Source of the DNA: Clavaria fumosa
Lineage: Eukaryota > Basidiomycota > Agaricomycetes > Agaricales > Clavariaceae
NCBI GenBank assembly: GCA_951802425.1
Contig: OX637794.1
Span: forward strand, 4,402,001 to 4,466,000
Direction: 5' to 3'
DNA length: 64,000 nt
Positions 53,931 to 63,266 of the stretch are shown here, piece after piece. How positions within the stretch are numbered: the stretch's first letter is position 1; every line of letters starts with the position of its first letter. Below the pieces are notes generated by a model that worked only from the letters and a program-made list of their open reading frames with translations, ran no database searches and was not told the DNA's origin. Both the position numbers and the translations under genes were made by a program.

Positions 53931-54300
53931 ACAGTCACACTATGTGACATCTGTTATCACAGCATCAGCACAGCCACACTAACTTTATGAGTGGGTAATC
54001 ATTTGGAAAATACAGCGTTGTTCACAACCCCTGTGGACCAGCATGACTATCTGACATTGTCTGGTACCACAATTGTGAGCCATAGTCGTATCACAAATTT
54101 ATGCAAAGATATTCAAGCAAAGGTTCTGCTGACATTAGTCAGCTTTTCCTAGTTTCTACAATAATAGCAATACATTCTCCTCTTACCCAGAACACACATA
54201 TTCAAAGAGCATTTGGATATTCTGATGCCAAGCTATGGTAACAGTGTGAGTCACACCCGTAATCCTGGGCATAGCCACAACAAGTCACAGTCACATCTCC
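53931..54300. promoter_or_regulatory. Two subterminal-type repeats upstream of Ulp1-like gene
   Basis: CAGTCACACTATGTGACATC, then TTATCACAGC, CACAGCCACAC (53931-53980) and GTGAGTCACACCCGTAATCC, GGGCATAGCCACAAC, GTCACAGTCAC (54240-54300). Each is preceded or followed by TTCTACAATAATAGCAATAC and ACACATATTCAAAGAG blocks. They match the subterminal repeats of the inverted repeats. Confidence 0.55.
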
Positions 54301-54643
54301 CAACACACAATTCACACGAGCAAAGCTATGTTATTTGCATCAAAATGTGCCATTGCTTCACTTCAGAAGCAATATCGTATATATATAATGCAGAGAAGGC
54401 TTTGGATCGAGAGGACTGGAGTTCACGCGAGAGACGTAGTGTATTCAGTAGTGTAATAAAGATCACAAGGATAGCACATACCTGGAGTTCACGCGAGAGA
54501 CGTGAAGCTCCAGATACAGCGGTACGAAAAATCCTCAGGGCCCTGAGGCCGCTGCACTGGCAAGCACGTAACCAATAGGAGTTTAAACTAAACGTACTAG
54601 TCCTCTTTCAGATAGACCGTTGGCCGAACCTTCGTCATCACTC
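54301..54643. other. Core spacer before the right inverted repeat
   Basis: Contains a direct repeat CTGGAGTTCACGCGAGAGACGT at about 54417 and 54481. An open frame of about 120 codons spans it, but I see no domain and do not call a gene. Confidence 0.4.
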
Positions 54644-54908
54644 TGGCTGTAAGATGTGACTGCTGTGGAATTTCATACATTAAAAAAATACACAAGGCTC
54701 ACATATTCAAAGGACATTTTGCATATTGTTATGGAGAGTTACGGTCACAGTGTAACTGTCACACCCAGGGTCCCGGGCACAGCCTCAGCAAGTCACAGTT
54801 ACAATGTGTGACAAGTGACTCACGTGAGCCACGTTATTTTCTCACGTGACACACCACTTCTTGCTTCCCAACAACGCCACTGCTTTATCAGTTAGGCTAG
54901 CAAAGAAA

Positions 54909-57017
54909 ATGACATGTTGGACGACCCCAGAGTATACCAAAATACTCACAGAAAGTCTTGTAGCCTACAGACAGGCAAACTCAAAAGACCGCCTCGAAAT
55001 TGTCAAGCAAATCAAAGCGAAAATCAAGGATTCAACTGAGCAGGACAACAAATGTGTCCCAGAGGATCTTAGCACCGTAACCTATGCATTTTATGTGTCT
55101 CCTGAGTTGATTTGATGTTTGTCTGTTCATAGAAAATTCGCAATTGGCTCCACAATAACTGCAGGGCTGTCAGTGGAGGGGAGGAGTCTTCTGGTTCAGA
55201 AGATGATGGCAACCAAGGCCTTCAGTTCAGCAAACGACAGAGGTGGACCCTCCAGTGTGTTGTGGAGCAGTGCAAGAAGGGGATTATCAATGCCAGGGCC
55301 CAGGAGTTGTCAAATGCTGAGAGGGGATCAGTCCAGTTCCCTCAGCTCATATCGTCATGCTAGGACTGAGATTTGTCAAGAGCTAACACAAGAGGAGCAT
55401 CAGAAATACATGGGGTTGGTGGAGAAATGGAATAGGGAGCCTGTCCCAGTTCCTGTGCAGAGAGAGTGAGTATTTTAATTTACCTTTCTCAACCAGTAGA
55501 ATGGCTGAAATGTTGCTTGGAGATTGGCTTCTCGCAAATTTATGCATGAGGCCCTGAAGTTTGCCCGTTTTGCAAAGGAGCAGATGGGTGTTGAATTATT
55601 TATGTTGACTGGCTGGCAAGATGAGAAAGGGAATATAAAGAAGGCAAAGTGAGTCTCAATTGCATGCCCACTGGTCCATCAGATTAATTCTCTGTATACA
55701 TGCTCCAGGATTCAGACCCCTGGACCTGTGACTAGTGGGTTCAAGGTACAATTTCACAAAGTTGGTTGTGAGGTGTGGGAGGAGTGGGATAAATATTTGG
55801 CTGAGACATGGAATGGTGAGAAAATGATGTGAAGCCAAGGTTGGGGAAGTACTGACAGGATTTCAGATGAGTTACAAAGGAAGCCTTTTGTTGATGAAGA
55901 GGAGATGCTATCAAGGAAAGGAAGAGATATTAGTGTGCCATGGGATTTGCTAACAGATCATCAGGGATGGCCCATTCTTCCTTTGGAACTCAACCTACCA
56001 CTCGCACAACTCAAAGAAATTTTGCAGTCATTTTTTACTATCACTTATCGTGAGTCTGTCTTGCTCAATAGTCCAAGTCTGACAAGTTACTTCCAACATG
56101 TAGGCAATACAACAAAAAACAAGAAGGTTGCTGTCCCTTGGCAACTGATAGCTGATGCTCCACACAAGTTTATTCCTCATGAATACCTTCCAGAGAGAAT
56201 GCAAATTTGCGAGCCTTCAAAAATGCAATATGTCGATGTCAGAAGGCTCTGTGATTTCCTGCATCACCGACAGACTTTGGGCCAGAAAATATTACAGTTT
56301 CAATATGTTCTCCCACAGCACCAGAGAGGGAAGCCATCAAGGCATCTAGTCAACTATCACCAGCAACCTGAACAAGAGCCATCATTGTCATCTGACAAAG
56401 AGGTGAAGAGGCTCTCCCTCAAGAAGGGGAAAGAATGAGAGGTCCAGCCTGTCCATATCAGTACTGAGTGAGTGTTCTCATATCATCATTATCATCATCA
56501 TCATCATCATCAATGCACATTTGAAATGCACATAGTGGGGACATTGGCTCAGATGAGTCAGACAGTGATTCGGGGTGCATCTATGACAGGGATAATGATG
56601 ATAGGGTTGAGGCTTCTGTTCCCCCTGATAGTGATGCAGAAGAATCCTGTCTGAGCAAGCAGGTGGATATGCGAAGGGGTGATGGTATTGAGGGGAATGG
56701 GTTAGAAGGTGACCATGACAGGCAACATCCAGGTGAGAATTTTCCAGTCCAGCATAAATACAATACAGATAATGGAATTTTGGACAGGAGAACAAGGGAT
56801 GTGGGATGATGTGGGTGTGCATAGAGATGTTCATGGCCTTGTTGCTCATATGGCAGTTCAGATCCACAAGGAGGCAGGGTCCAGCTTGCCCAAGAGGAAA
56901 AGGGTATACCATGATGAAGAGGAGGAGGAGAGGTCTAAGCAATATAGGACCAGGGCTAGAGAGAGGGCTTCCATGGATGCCAAGAAGCGGGTACTGCGAC
57001 CAAGGGTGAAGCACTGA
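54909..57017 (+). CDS. KDZ-associated protein of unknown function, right copy
   Basis: Second copy, reading outward on the plus strand. Start ATG 54909. First intron 55077-55132 (gtaacc...catag) joins EDLST to KIRNWLHNNC. A later intron near 55649-55708 ends at ctccag before the IQTPGPVTSG block. Long exon 55905-56438 holds the VPWQLIADAP...IPHEYLP region. Final exon ends at 57017 (RARERASMDAKKRVLRPRVKH). It encodes almost the same protein as the left copy, so the element has two doses of this gene, kept alike by repeat-to-repeat conversion or by youth. Confidence 0.75.
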
Positions 57018-57544
57018 AAATCATCCTTGACACTGGTGACAGTCATTTGTAGTGCATATCAATCTGCATGATGTCTCACTAGGTCCTAATAATTCTTTGC
57101 AATCTGTCCTTTTGTGGTGCCTATAGTTTGGCCCTTTCTAAGGAATTTCAGATAATGATCCACTTCCTGAATCAGTCAGCTTTGCATTACATCATTGAAG
57201 AACCTGTGCCTATCAGAAAGCATATTTGAGTCTTGTTATTAGATGCATCATGCTGTTCAGAAGATTCATACCTTTATAAGCAATATCTGATAATAATATC
57301 CTCCTTCATTATTCCCACTAGATTGTTGAAGGTGGAGTGTGCCCCATTGAACCACATATGTGGGTCCTTTTATAATGGTTTGTCTCTTTATAAGGAATAT
57401 CAGATTATATACTGCTTTGCATCACTTCCTCAATTTAATTCTAGACCACAATGGATCATTTTTATGTACAAAGGCTCATCCTGAACAATTCTAATACATT
57501 CTCCTCTTCTTTAGAACACATATTCAAAGTGGATTTGAATACTC

Positions 57545-57640
57545 TTATGCAGAGCTGGTCACAGTGTGACTGTCACACCCGGGATCCCAGGCACAGCCAC
57601 AGAATGATATAATCACAAGGTGTGATAACAGACTCACATG
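57545..57640. promoter_or_regulatory. Outer subterminal repeat of right inverted repeat
   Basis: GGTCACAGTGTGACTGTCAC, CCCGGGATCCCAGG, CACAGCCACAG, TCACAAGGTGTGATA and ACTCACATGCACAACTTC. It is the best preserved copy of the gene-proximal repeat. The mirror copy is at 32185-32275. Likely transposase recognition sequence, by analogy with subterminal repeats of other large transposons. Confidence 0.5.
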
Positions 57641-58307
57641 CACAACTTCTACATTGCAAGAATATTTGAACAATAACAATACATTCTCCTTTAGAACACG
57701 TATTCAAAGTGGATTTGAATACTCTTCAGAAAGGATATTAAGGCCCATCCTTTTCCAAAGAATATCCTGACTCAGTTGACAACCACATTTCACTCTAGTT
57801 TATAATGGCTCCATTGCATATTCGATTGGTACATTTGCTTCTACCCTTTGAAGACCTATTGGAAGGCATATTTGTTTTCATCTCACCCAACTATGTTAAG
57901 TTGTCATGGAGGAGTCTCAGATGATAAGGAGTCTCAAATGATGCAGATGACCTTGTAATTTACATGTCTATCAAATAGCACATCTGATCTTTGCTTCCTA
58001 ATCTTGTGCATATGCTTTATCCCCAGCTTTTTGATCTAATTTGTCATGTAAGTGAGAGAAATGTTTGAATAGGGTGCTTCAGACCCTTTACACTGGTTCC
58101 TAAAATGGTTGTTGGCCAGCCCTTTTGAAAGGGTATCATCATTACCATGGGATCCCTGTATGCCTGGCAGGATTTTGGTATATCAAGTTGATCGGCCAAG
58201 CCTATGAAGCTATATCTCGGCCGACGATCGGCTGGGCCCATAAAAAGGGCATCAGTCAAAATCGGCTAGGCCTTTTGGATAGGGGGTGGGTGTGCTGAAG
58301 GGGGTGC

Positions 58308-61300
58308 TTGTTGACTCAGGGTGCACCAACTGCTTCATGGATTTGGAGTGGGCAAAAGGAGTGGGACTGGAGCCATCTCTCCTGCTGAACCCAATCACCA
58401 TGTATAATGTGGATGGGACACAGAACAGGAATGGAAAGGTCCAGTATGGGATAGAGGTGCTGGTGAGAATTGGTGACCACCAGGAGCGGATCCACTTTCT
58501 GCTGGGAAAGACCCAGTCACACAAGGTCATCCTTGGGCATGACTGGCTCAAGCGGCATAACCCAAATATTGACTGGCAGAAGCCAGAGCTGAGCCTTACC
58601 CGCTGCCCCCCACAGTGTTCCCCATCCCCTCGAGCCCCTGCACCCCTGAAAACGAGTACCCTCGCATCCATGAGTATTCTGGACACCCGTTTCCCCAACT
58701 CTGGCCCTACCCCTGATTGGCCCAGCCACTACCCTTTGGTGTTTAGTGAAGCGAAGTGGGATGAACTTCCCCACTCCCAAGCAGACTTCGATATTAAGAT
58801 CGAGTTCAAAAAGGACCCTGAGCACCTCTCTTCCAAGCTGTATTCTTTGACACGGTGGGAGATGGTGGAGATGAACTGTTGGGTGGATGAGCAGCTTGCT
58901 TCTGGACGAATCTGGCCCTCGAAATCCCCATATGCCAGCCCCTTCTTCTTCAAACATGAGAAGGACAAGCTGCGGCTGATCATCGACTACTAGAGGCTGA
59001 ATGCACACCTGATCAAGGACAAGTACCCCCTCCCCCGCATCTGAGACACAGTGGATGTGCTTAAAGGAGCGTCGATCTACTCTAAGATTGATGCAAAGGG
59101 AGGTTTCCCATCTATGCAGGTCTGGCCCAAGCACCAGCACCGCTGCGCCTTCCTGACACCCCGTGGACTCTTCGAACCAGCTGTCATGTGGTTTGGACTG
59201 CAGAATGCCCCTGCTACCTTCCAACGCTTCATGAATCATGTGTTGAGGGAGGAGATTGCAGGAGGACATGTGAGGGCCTATGTGGATGATGTCATTGTGT
59301 TTGCAGAGGACCTGGCTACACACCGGTACTGGATGGATCGGGTCTTGAGGAAGTTTGGAGAGAATGGGTTGTGTCTCAAACTCAGTAAATGCGAGTTTGA
59401 GAAAAGTGAGATCATCTTCCTGGGGATGAAGATCTCCCACAACAGACTAGAGCATGATCCGGCCAAGGGTGCGGCAGTCTGAGATTGGCCATGTCCTAAG
59501 AATGTGAAGGATGTCCAGAGGTTCAATGGGATGCTGAACTACCTCCGCCGGCACATCCCAAATCTTTCTGCCTGGGCAAAGCCACTCTTCCGGCTGACTG
59601 GGAATGTTCCATGGAAATGGGAGGAGGAGGAGGAAGCAGCCTTCCAAGATCTCTGCCAGGCACTCATATCGGCCCCGGTCTTGGCTCTGCCTCAGGACAA
59701 AGGGAGATGGAAGGTAGAGACAGATGCAAGCAACCTGGCAACTGGTGGAGTGCTCTCGCAGCAGCAGACGGATGGAACCTGGAGAGTTGTTGACTATATC
59801 TCCAAGGCCCTCACTGCAGCTGAGAAGAACTACAATGTGTACGACAAGGAGTTCTTGGCTGTGATTCGGGCACTTCACGAGTGGCGAGCATACCTCATTG
59901 GAGCAGAGGAGACGATCGAGATCTGGACGGACCATGCAAACCTCCAGTACTTCTGGAAGCCCCAGAAGTTGAAGCCGAGGCAGGTTCGTTGGGTTGGAGA
60001 GCTCCAGTGCTTTGACTTTGAGATAAAGTATCGCACTGGCAAATTGAATACAAAGGCAGATGCACTCTCCCGGAGACCGGACTATGAAGAGATGGTGGAG
60101 GAGGATGCACTGGTGCAGGTTTTCCCGGAAACAGAAGTCTGTGTGTCATTCACATCAGAAATGGAGACGCTACTCCAGAAAAATAGCGTGGTACACATAC
60201 AGAAGCCGGAGGAGCTTGATGATGAGTGGACACGAGATCGTGCTGGACTCTGGCGAAAGGGGATAGTCACTTGGGTCCCCCTAGGAGCTCGTGAGGCCGT
60301 TCTCGAGTTTGAGCATGACCTCCCCGCTGCTGGACACCCTGGGCCCTGGAAGTTGAGAGCAGCACTAGTGAAGGGTTATTGGTGGCCAGACATGGTAAAA
60401 GATGCGGATTGGTATGCCCAGGGGTGTGAGACATGCCAGCGGATGAAGCCCGACCGTACCAAGCGTGCTGCCCCACTGCACCCCCATCTGGTGCCCGATG
60501 GTCCCTGGTCAGTGATCTCATGGGACATAGTCGGTCCCCTCCCCCTCTCCCGTGGACATAATGCCATCCTTGTTATTGTCGAAAAATTCACGAAACGGAC
60601 ACTGCTCAAAGCGATCGGGCTTGACCTCACAGGACTTGGAGCGGCGCGTCTCCTCCGGGATCGAGTGTTTCGTGACCATGGAGTCCCTCACAAGGTTTTG
60701 AGTGACCGGGGGTCCCAGTTCATGTCCCGCTTCATGAAGGAGTTCTACTCCATGATCCAGGTAAAGGCAAATCCAAGTACTGCCTTTCATCCGCAGACTG
60801 ATGGACAGACGGAACGGGCGAACCAGGAGATGGAGATCTATCTCCGGGCTTACGTGGACCATCTCCAGGATGACTGGGCTGAATGGTTGTCCACTGCGGA
60901 GTTTGCTCTTAATAATCGTGAGCACTCAGTGACAGGACAGACACCTTTCTTCCTCGATTATGGACGACACCCATGGAATGGGGGGCTCCGGCCACCTTCT
61001 GAGGTGAACCCGGCGGCGGACGAGTGGATGGCAAGGCTCACGGAGTCCCGAAGAGCAGCCAAGGAGGCAATGGAGAAAGCAGTGGCAGCGATGAAGAAGA
61101 GCTACGATAAGGGGAAACGCCCAAGTTGGGAGTACTCTGAGGGAGATCTGGTCTGGCTGGATACTAGAAACTTGAAGATGGACCAGCCCTGTAAAAAGCT
61201 TGACAACAAGAGAGCAGGCCCCTTTGCAGTTGAGGAGAAGGTGGGACCTGCTGGGTATCGCCTCAAGCTCCCTCGGGCCTGGCGCATCCATCGGGTCTTC

Positions 61301-61594
61301 AATGAGTTGCTGTTGACACCATACCACCCCCCTTCCTTCCCTTCTCAGAACCTGCCTCCCCCTCCACCCCCTACGATTGATGATGACCACCTGGAGTATG
61401 ATGTGGAGGCGATCCTTGATGTTAAGAAGGTGGGGCATGGAGTGAGATACCTGGTGAAGTGGTTGGGATACCCTGTAGAGGAGAACACTTGGGAGCCACG
61501 ACGGAACCTCACCAATGTGGCACTGCTTCTCTGGGACTTCTTCCTTGCTCACCCCGACAAGGCCAAGCTAGCTGGTCGGGATGCCCAGCCTTAA
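58308..61594 (+). pseudogene. gypsy-3 pol polyprotein with internal stops
   Basis: Resumes at the protease active site (DSGCTNCFMD, about 58312) and KVILGHDWLKRHNPNIDW. RT: ASGRIWPSKSPYASPFFF, IIDY-TAG(58991)-RLNAHLIKDKYPLPRI-TGA(59042)-DTVDVL, GLQNAPATFQRFMNHVL, catalytic YVDDVI, and TGA at 59480 before DWPCPK. RNase H: ETDASNLATGGVLSQQQT and NVYDKEFLAVI. Integrase: EHDLPAAGHPGPW and CETCQRMKPDR zinc domain, core SWDIVGPLP, LSDRGSQFMS and HPQTDGQTERANQE, an intact D, D, E set in a 696-codon open frame from 59504. Chromodomain at the end: YDVEAILDVKKVG, YLVKWLGYPVEENTWEPRRN. Stop at 61592-61594. Four TGA/TAG stops in RT inactivate it, while RNase H to chromodomain is intact. Confidence 0.93.
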
Positions 61595-61605
61595 GAGGGG
61601 GGTGA
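61595..61605 (+). promoter_or_regulatory. gypsy-3 polypurine tract
   Basis: GAGGGGGGTGA directly precedes the 3' LTR start TGTTAGG, the expected primer for plus-strand synthesis. Confidence 0.8.
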
Positions 61606-61895
61606 TGTTAGGATCGCTTATGTAAGCCATCCCAAAGTGCAGTTGTGGAGAAACTGGGGAGGGTTGTTGGAAGGTCACATGACCTGTGGCTGGGTTGGAT
61701 TATGTAATCATGTAAGGTCACATGACCTGGGGCCTGGGCGCATCACGTGATCCGAGGGTCCGAGCGTGGGAACGCCGGCAAGTGCCGAAGCGTTCGCTAT
61801 AAGTACTTTTGCTTTTCCTTTTTGTACTCTTTTCCCCTTATCTTAGTATTGTCGTCATGACCTTACGCTTAAGTTGTGTGAGACCCAGTCTGATA
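61606..61895 (+). repeat. gypsy-3 3' LTR
   Basis: 290-base partner of 28718-29008 with the same GGTCACATGACC pair, ATCACGTGAT and CTATAAGTAC. It is followed by the CAGTG target copy and then by transposase codons. Confidence 0.95.
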
Positions 61896-61900
61896 CAGTG

Positions 61901-62595
61901 TCACTGAACGTGATTCAAATGGGAACATTCTCTACAATGCAGATGGCAAGCCAAAGAAGGTTATCCGACAAATGGCTGATGCATGTCTTCCAGACGGCAA
62001 CCTACAGCCTCTCTACTTTCCTGAGGGGCACCCACGTGCAGGAATCTTCAAAGGCATGGCCACAATATTGGAGGAATGAGGTCTGATCGAAGAATCATGA
62101 TTGAGAGCGGAATGCAAAGGCTTCAAATGCAAACCTGGGCAAACCCGCTGCTGTGCACGCCGAGTCCTATACAACCAGCCAGATTTCATAAGTGTGAAGT
62201 CCCTCTTGGAAGAAGCCTGTGAAAAGAGAGGGTTTCGTATCCTGTTTCTTCCAAAGTTCCACTGCGAACTCAACTTTCTGGAGCAATGCTGGGGCTACAC
62301 AAAAAGAATCTATCGGAAATATCCACTGTCAACTAAGGAAGAAGCCTTGGAGATGAATGTTCTTTCCGCACTCAACTCAGTCCCCCTTGTTGTGATGAGA
62401 AAGTGAGTGCACTCCTGCACCCTATCAAGCTACATGCTCACATCAGACAGGTTTGCGAGACTATCTTGGAGATTCATTGATGCCTACCCACAGGGCTTAG
62501 ATGGGAAGTGGGCTGCCTGGGCTGCGAAGAAATATCGTAGTCATCGAGTATTGCCAGAAAGTTTGATGGTCGACTTGGATAAAGCGCAACAATGA
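61901..62595 (+). pseudogene. DDE transposase of the Tc1/mariner-like element, C-terminal part
   Basis: Continues the frame that broke at 28717 once gypsy-3 and one CAGTG are removed: WGISV joins TERDSNGNILYNADGKP, then LQPLYFPEGHPRAGIFKG. In-frame TGA codons are at 62077-62079 and 62098-62100, both at family Arg positions. Then come CARRVLYNQPDF and LPKFHCELNFLEQCWG, with the catalytic Glu at 62281-62283. A 48-base intron (62403-62450, gtgagt...acag) precedes FARLSWRFIDAYPQGL and WAAWAAKKYRSHRVLPES. Stop at 62593-62595. Frameshift plus stops make the transposase dead even without gypsy-3. Confidence 0.92.
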
Positions 62596-62710
62596 GCAAA
62601 GTGATGATTTCCGCATATGTTTGGCAGCCTGGCTAAGCAAATATAAGATGTGACTACTAATGTGACCTAAATCATGTGACATAGGTGGCATCTGTTTGAC
62701 ACCAATCTTA

Positions 62711-62776
62711 CAACTGGCAGCCAAGGCCCTTGCCATTAATGTCTTCCCTGTTCTGGGAGGGCCATGGAAAAGCACA
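62711..62776 (-). pseudogene. YTA7: Yta7/ATAD2-like AAA ATPase fragment, upstream half
   Basis: Minus strand: VLFHGPPRTGKTLMARALAA then SC. This is the Walker A P-loop of the first AAA domain. The third P-loop residue, normally Gly (GPPGTGKT), is Arg, so nucleotide binding would fail. The reading frame passes through the TA at the Tc1-like insertion site and continues at 26939. The bases before VLF are triplet repeats with a 3'-splice-like acagcag. Confidence 0.85.
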
Positions 62777-63260
62777 CTGCTGTTGCCACTGTCGCTGCTG
62801 CTGCCACCGCTGTTGCTGCTGTTGCTGCTGCCACCACTGATGTTGCTGCTGCTGCTGATGCCACTGCTGCCACCACTGCTGCCATTGTCCATTGCCCTGT
62901 CAATAGTAAATTTACAACAACAAAAAACAAAACAAAAACAAAAAAAAAGGCAGGGGGGAGGCGCACCTGGTGGTTCCCACCCATCGCCGCTGCTGCTGCT
63001 GCTGCTGATGCTGCCATCGTCCGTTGCCCTGTCAATAGTAAATTTACAACAACAAAAAAAGAAAAGAAAAAAGAAAAAAAAGGCAGGGGGGAGGCACACC
63101 TAGTGGTTCCCACCCATCACCACTGCTGCCACTGCTGCTGATGCTGCCACTGCCATCATCCATTGCCCTGTCAATAGTAAATTTACAACAACAAAAAAGA
63201 AAACAAAAAAGAAAAAAAAGGTGGGCAGGAGGTGCACCTGGTGGTTCCCACCCATCACTG
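62777..63260. repeat. Tandem array of about 125-140-base units with CTG and A-rich parts
   Basis: Three units share TTGCCCTGTCAATAGTAAAT, TTACAACAACAAAAAA, GGCAGGGGGGAGGCGCACCT and GTGGTTCCCACCCATC (starts near 62890, 63018 and 63160), with GCTGCTGCTG tracts between. Frames through it are low-complexity artefacts. Confidence 0.8.
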
Positions 63261-63266
63261 CCATTG

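Larger units (their letters stand above)
31523..58307. mobile_element. Giant KDZ transposon, 26.8 kb, with chromatin-protein cargo
   Basis: Bounded by inverted repeats of 3664 bases each (31523-35186 and 54644-58307), both starting GCACCCCCTTCAGCACACCC on their outer ends. The core carries a CxC2-KDZ transposase (minus), a Ulp1-like protease (minus), a TET/JBP dioxygenase (plus), an H3-tail-mimic zinc-finger protein (plus) and a JmjC-like dioxygenase (minus). Each repeat holds one copy of a further conserved gene. KDZ elements with TET/JBP genes are known from basidiomycetes; the combination here is read from the sequence. Several genes carry stops and an LTR-like segment interrupts the transposase gene, so this copy is probably defective. 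The candidate target duplication is CTTGT; a longer, degenerate one cannot be excluded. Confidence 0.92.
54644..58307. repeat. KDZ right terminal inverted repeat (3664 bases)
   Basis: Mirror copy of 31523-35186. Differences between the copies are few and many are C/T or G/A changes at CpG, for example MTRW versus MTCW at the start of the gene, and CCCGGG versus CCCAGG in the subterminal palindrome. The outer 57018-58307 part is noncoding. Confidence 0.95.
28718..61895 (+). mobile_element. gypsy-3, Ty3/gypsy chromovirus holding the KDZ element
   Basis: LTRs 28718-29008 (291 bases) and 61606-61895 (290 bases) differ by one T in a run and a few substitutions. The flanking 5-base duplication is CAGTG (28713-28717 and 61896-61900). 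Plus-strand order: 5' LTR, 1.4 kb leader, gag, protease, reverse transcriptase, RNase H, integrase, chromodomain, polypurine tract AGAGGGGGGTGA, 3' LTR. Without the KDZ insert it is about 6.4 kb. Stops in gag and RT show that it is no longer autonomous. Confidence 0.95.
26942..62708 (+). mobile_element. Tc1/mariner-like DNA transposon, about 2.58 kb without its inserts
   Basis: Perfect 38-base terminal inverted repeats (26942-26979 and 62671-62708, starting AGATTGGTGTCAAACAGATG) are flanked by the dinucleotide TA (26940-26941 and 62709-62710). It encodes one DDE transposase on the plus strand, now split by gypsy-3. TA target duplication plus DDE chemistry indicate the Tc1/mariner superfamily; the subfamily is not resolved. 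Removing gypsy-3 and one TSD leaves about 2584 bases. It sits inside the Yta7-like exon at a Cys-Arg codon pair (TGTAGG). Confidence 0.93.

Noticed and set aside
53642..53950. Separate small gene upstream of the Ulp1-like gene
   Set aside because: A 102-codon frame overlaps a GTCACAC-type repeat and has no ATG context or motif. It may be 5' part of the Ulp1-like gene, but this is not supported well enough.
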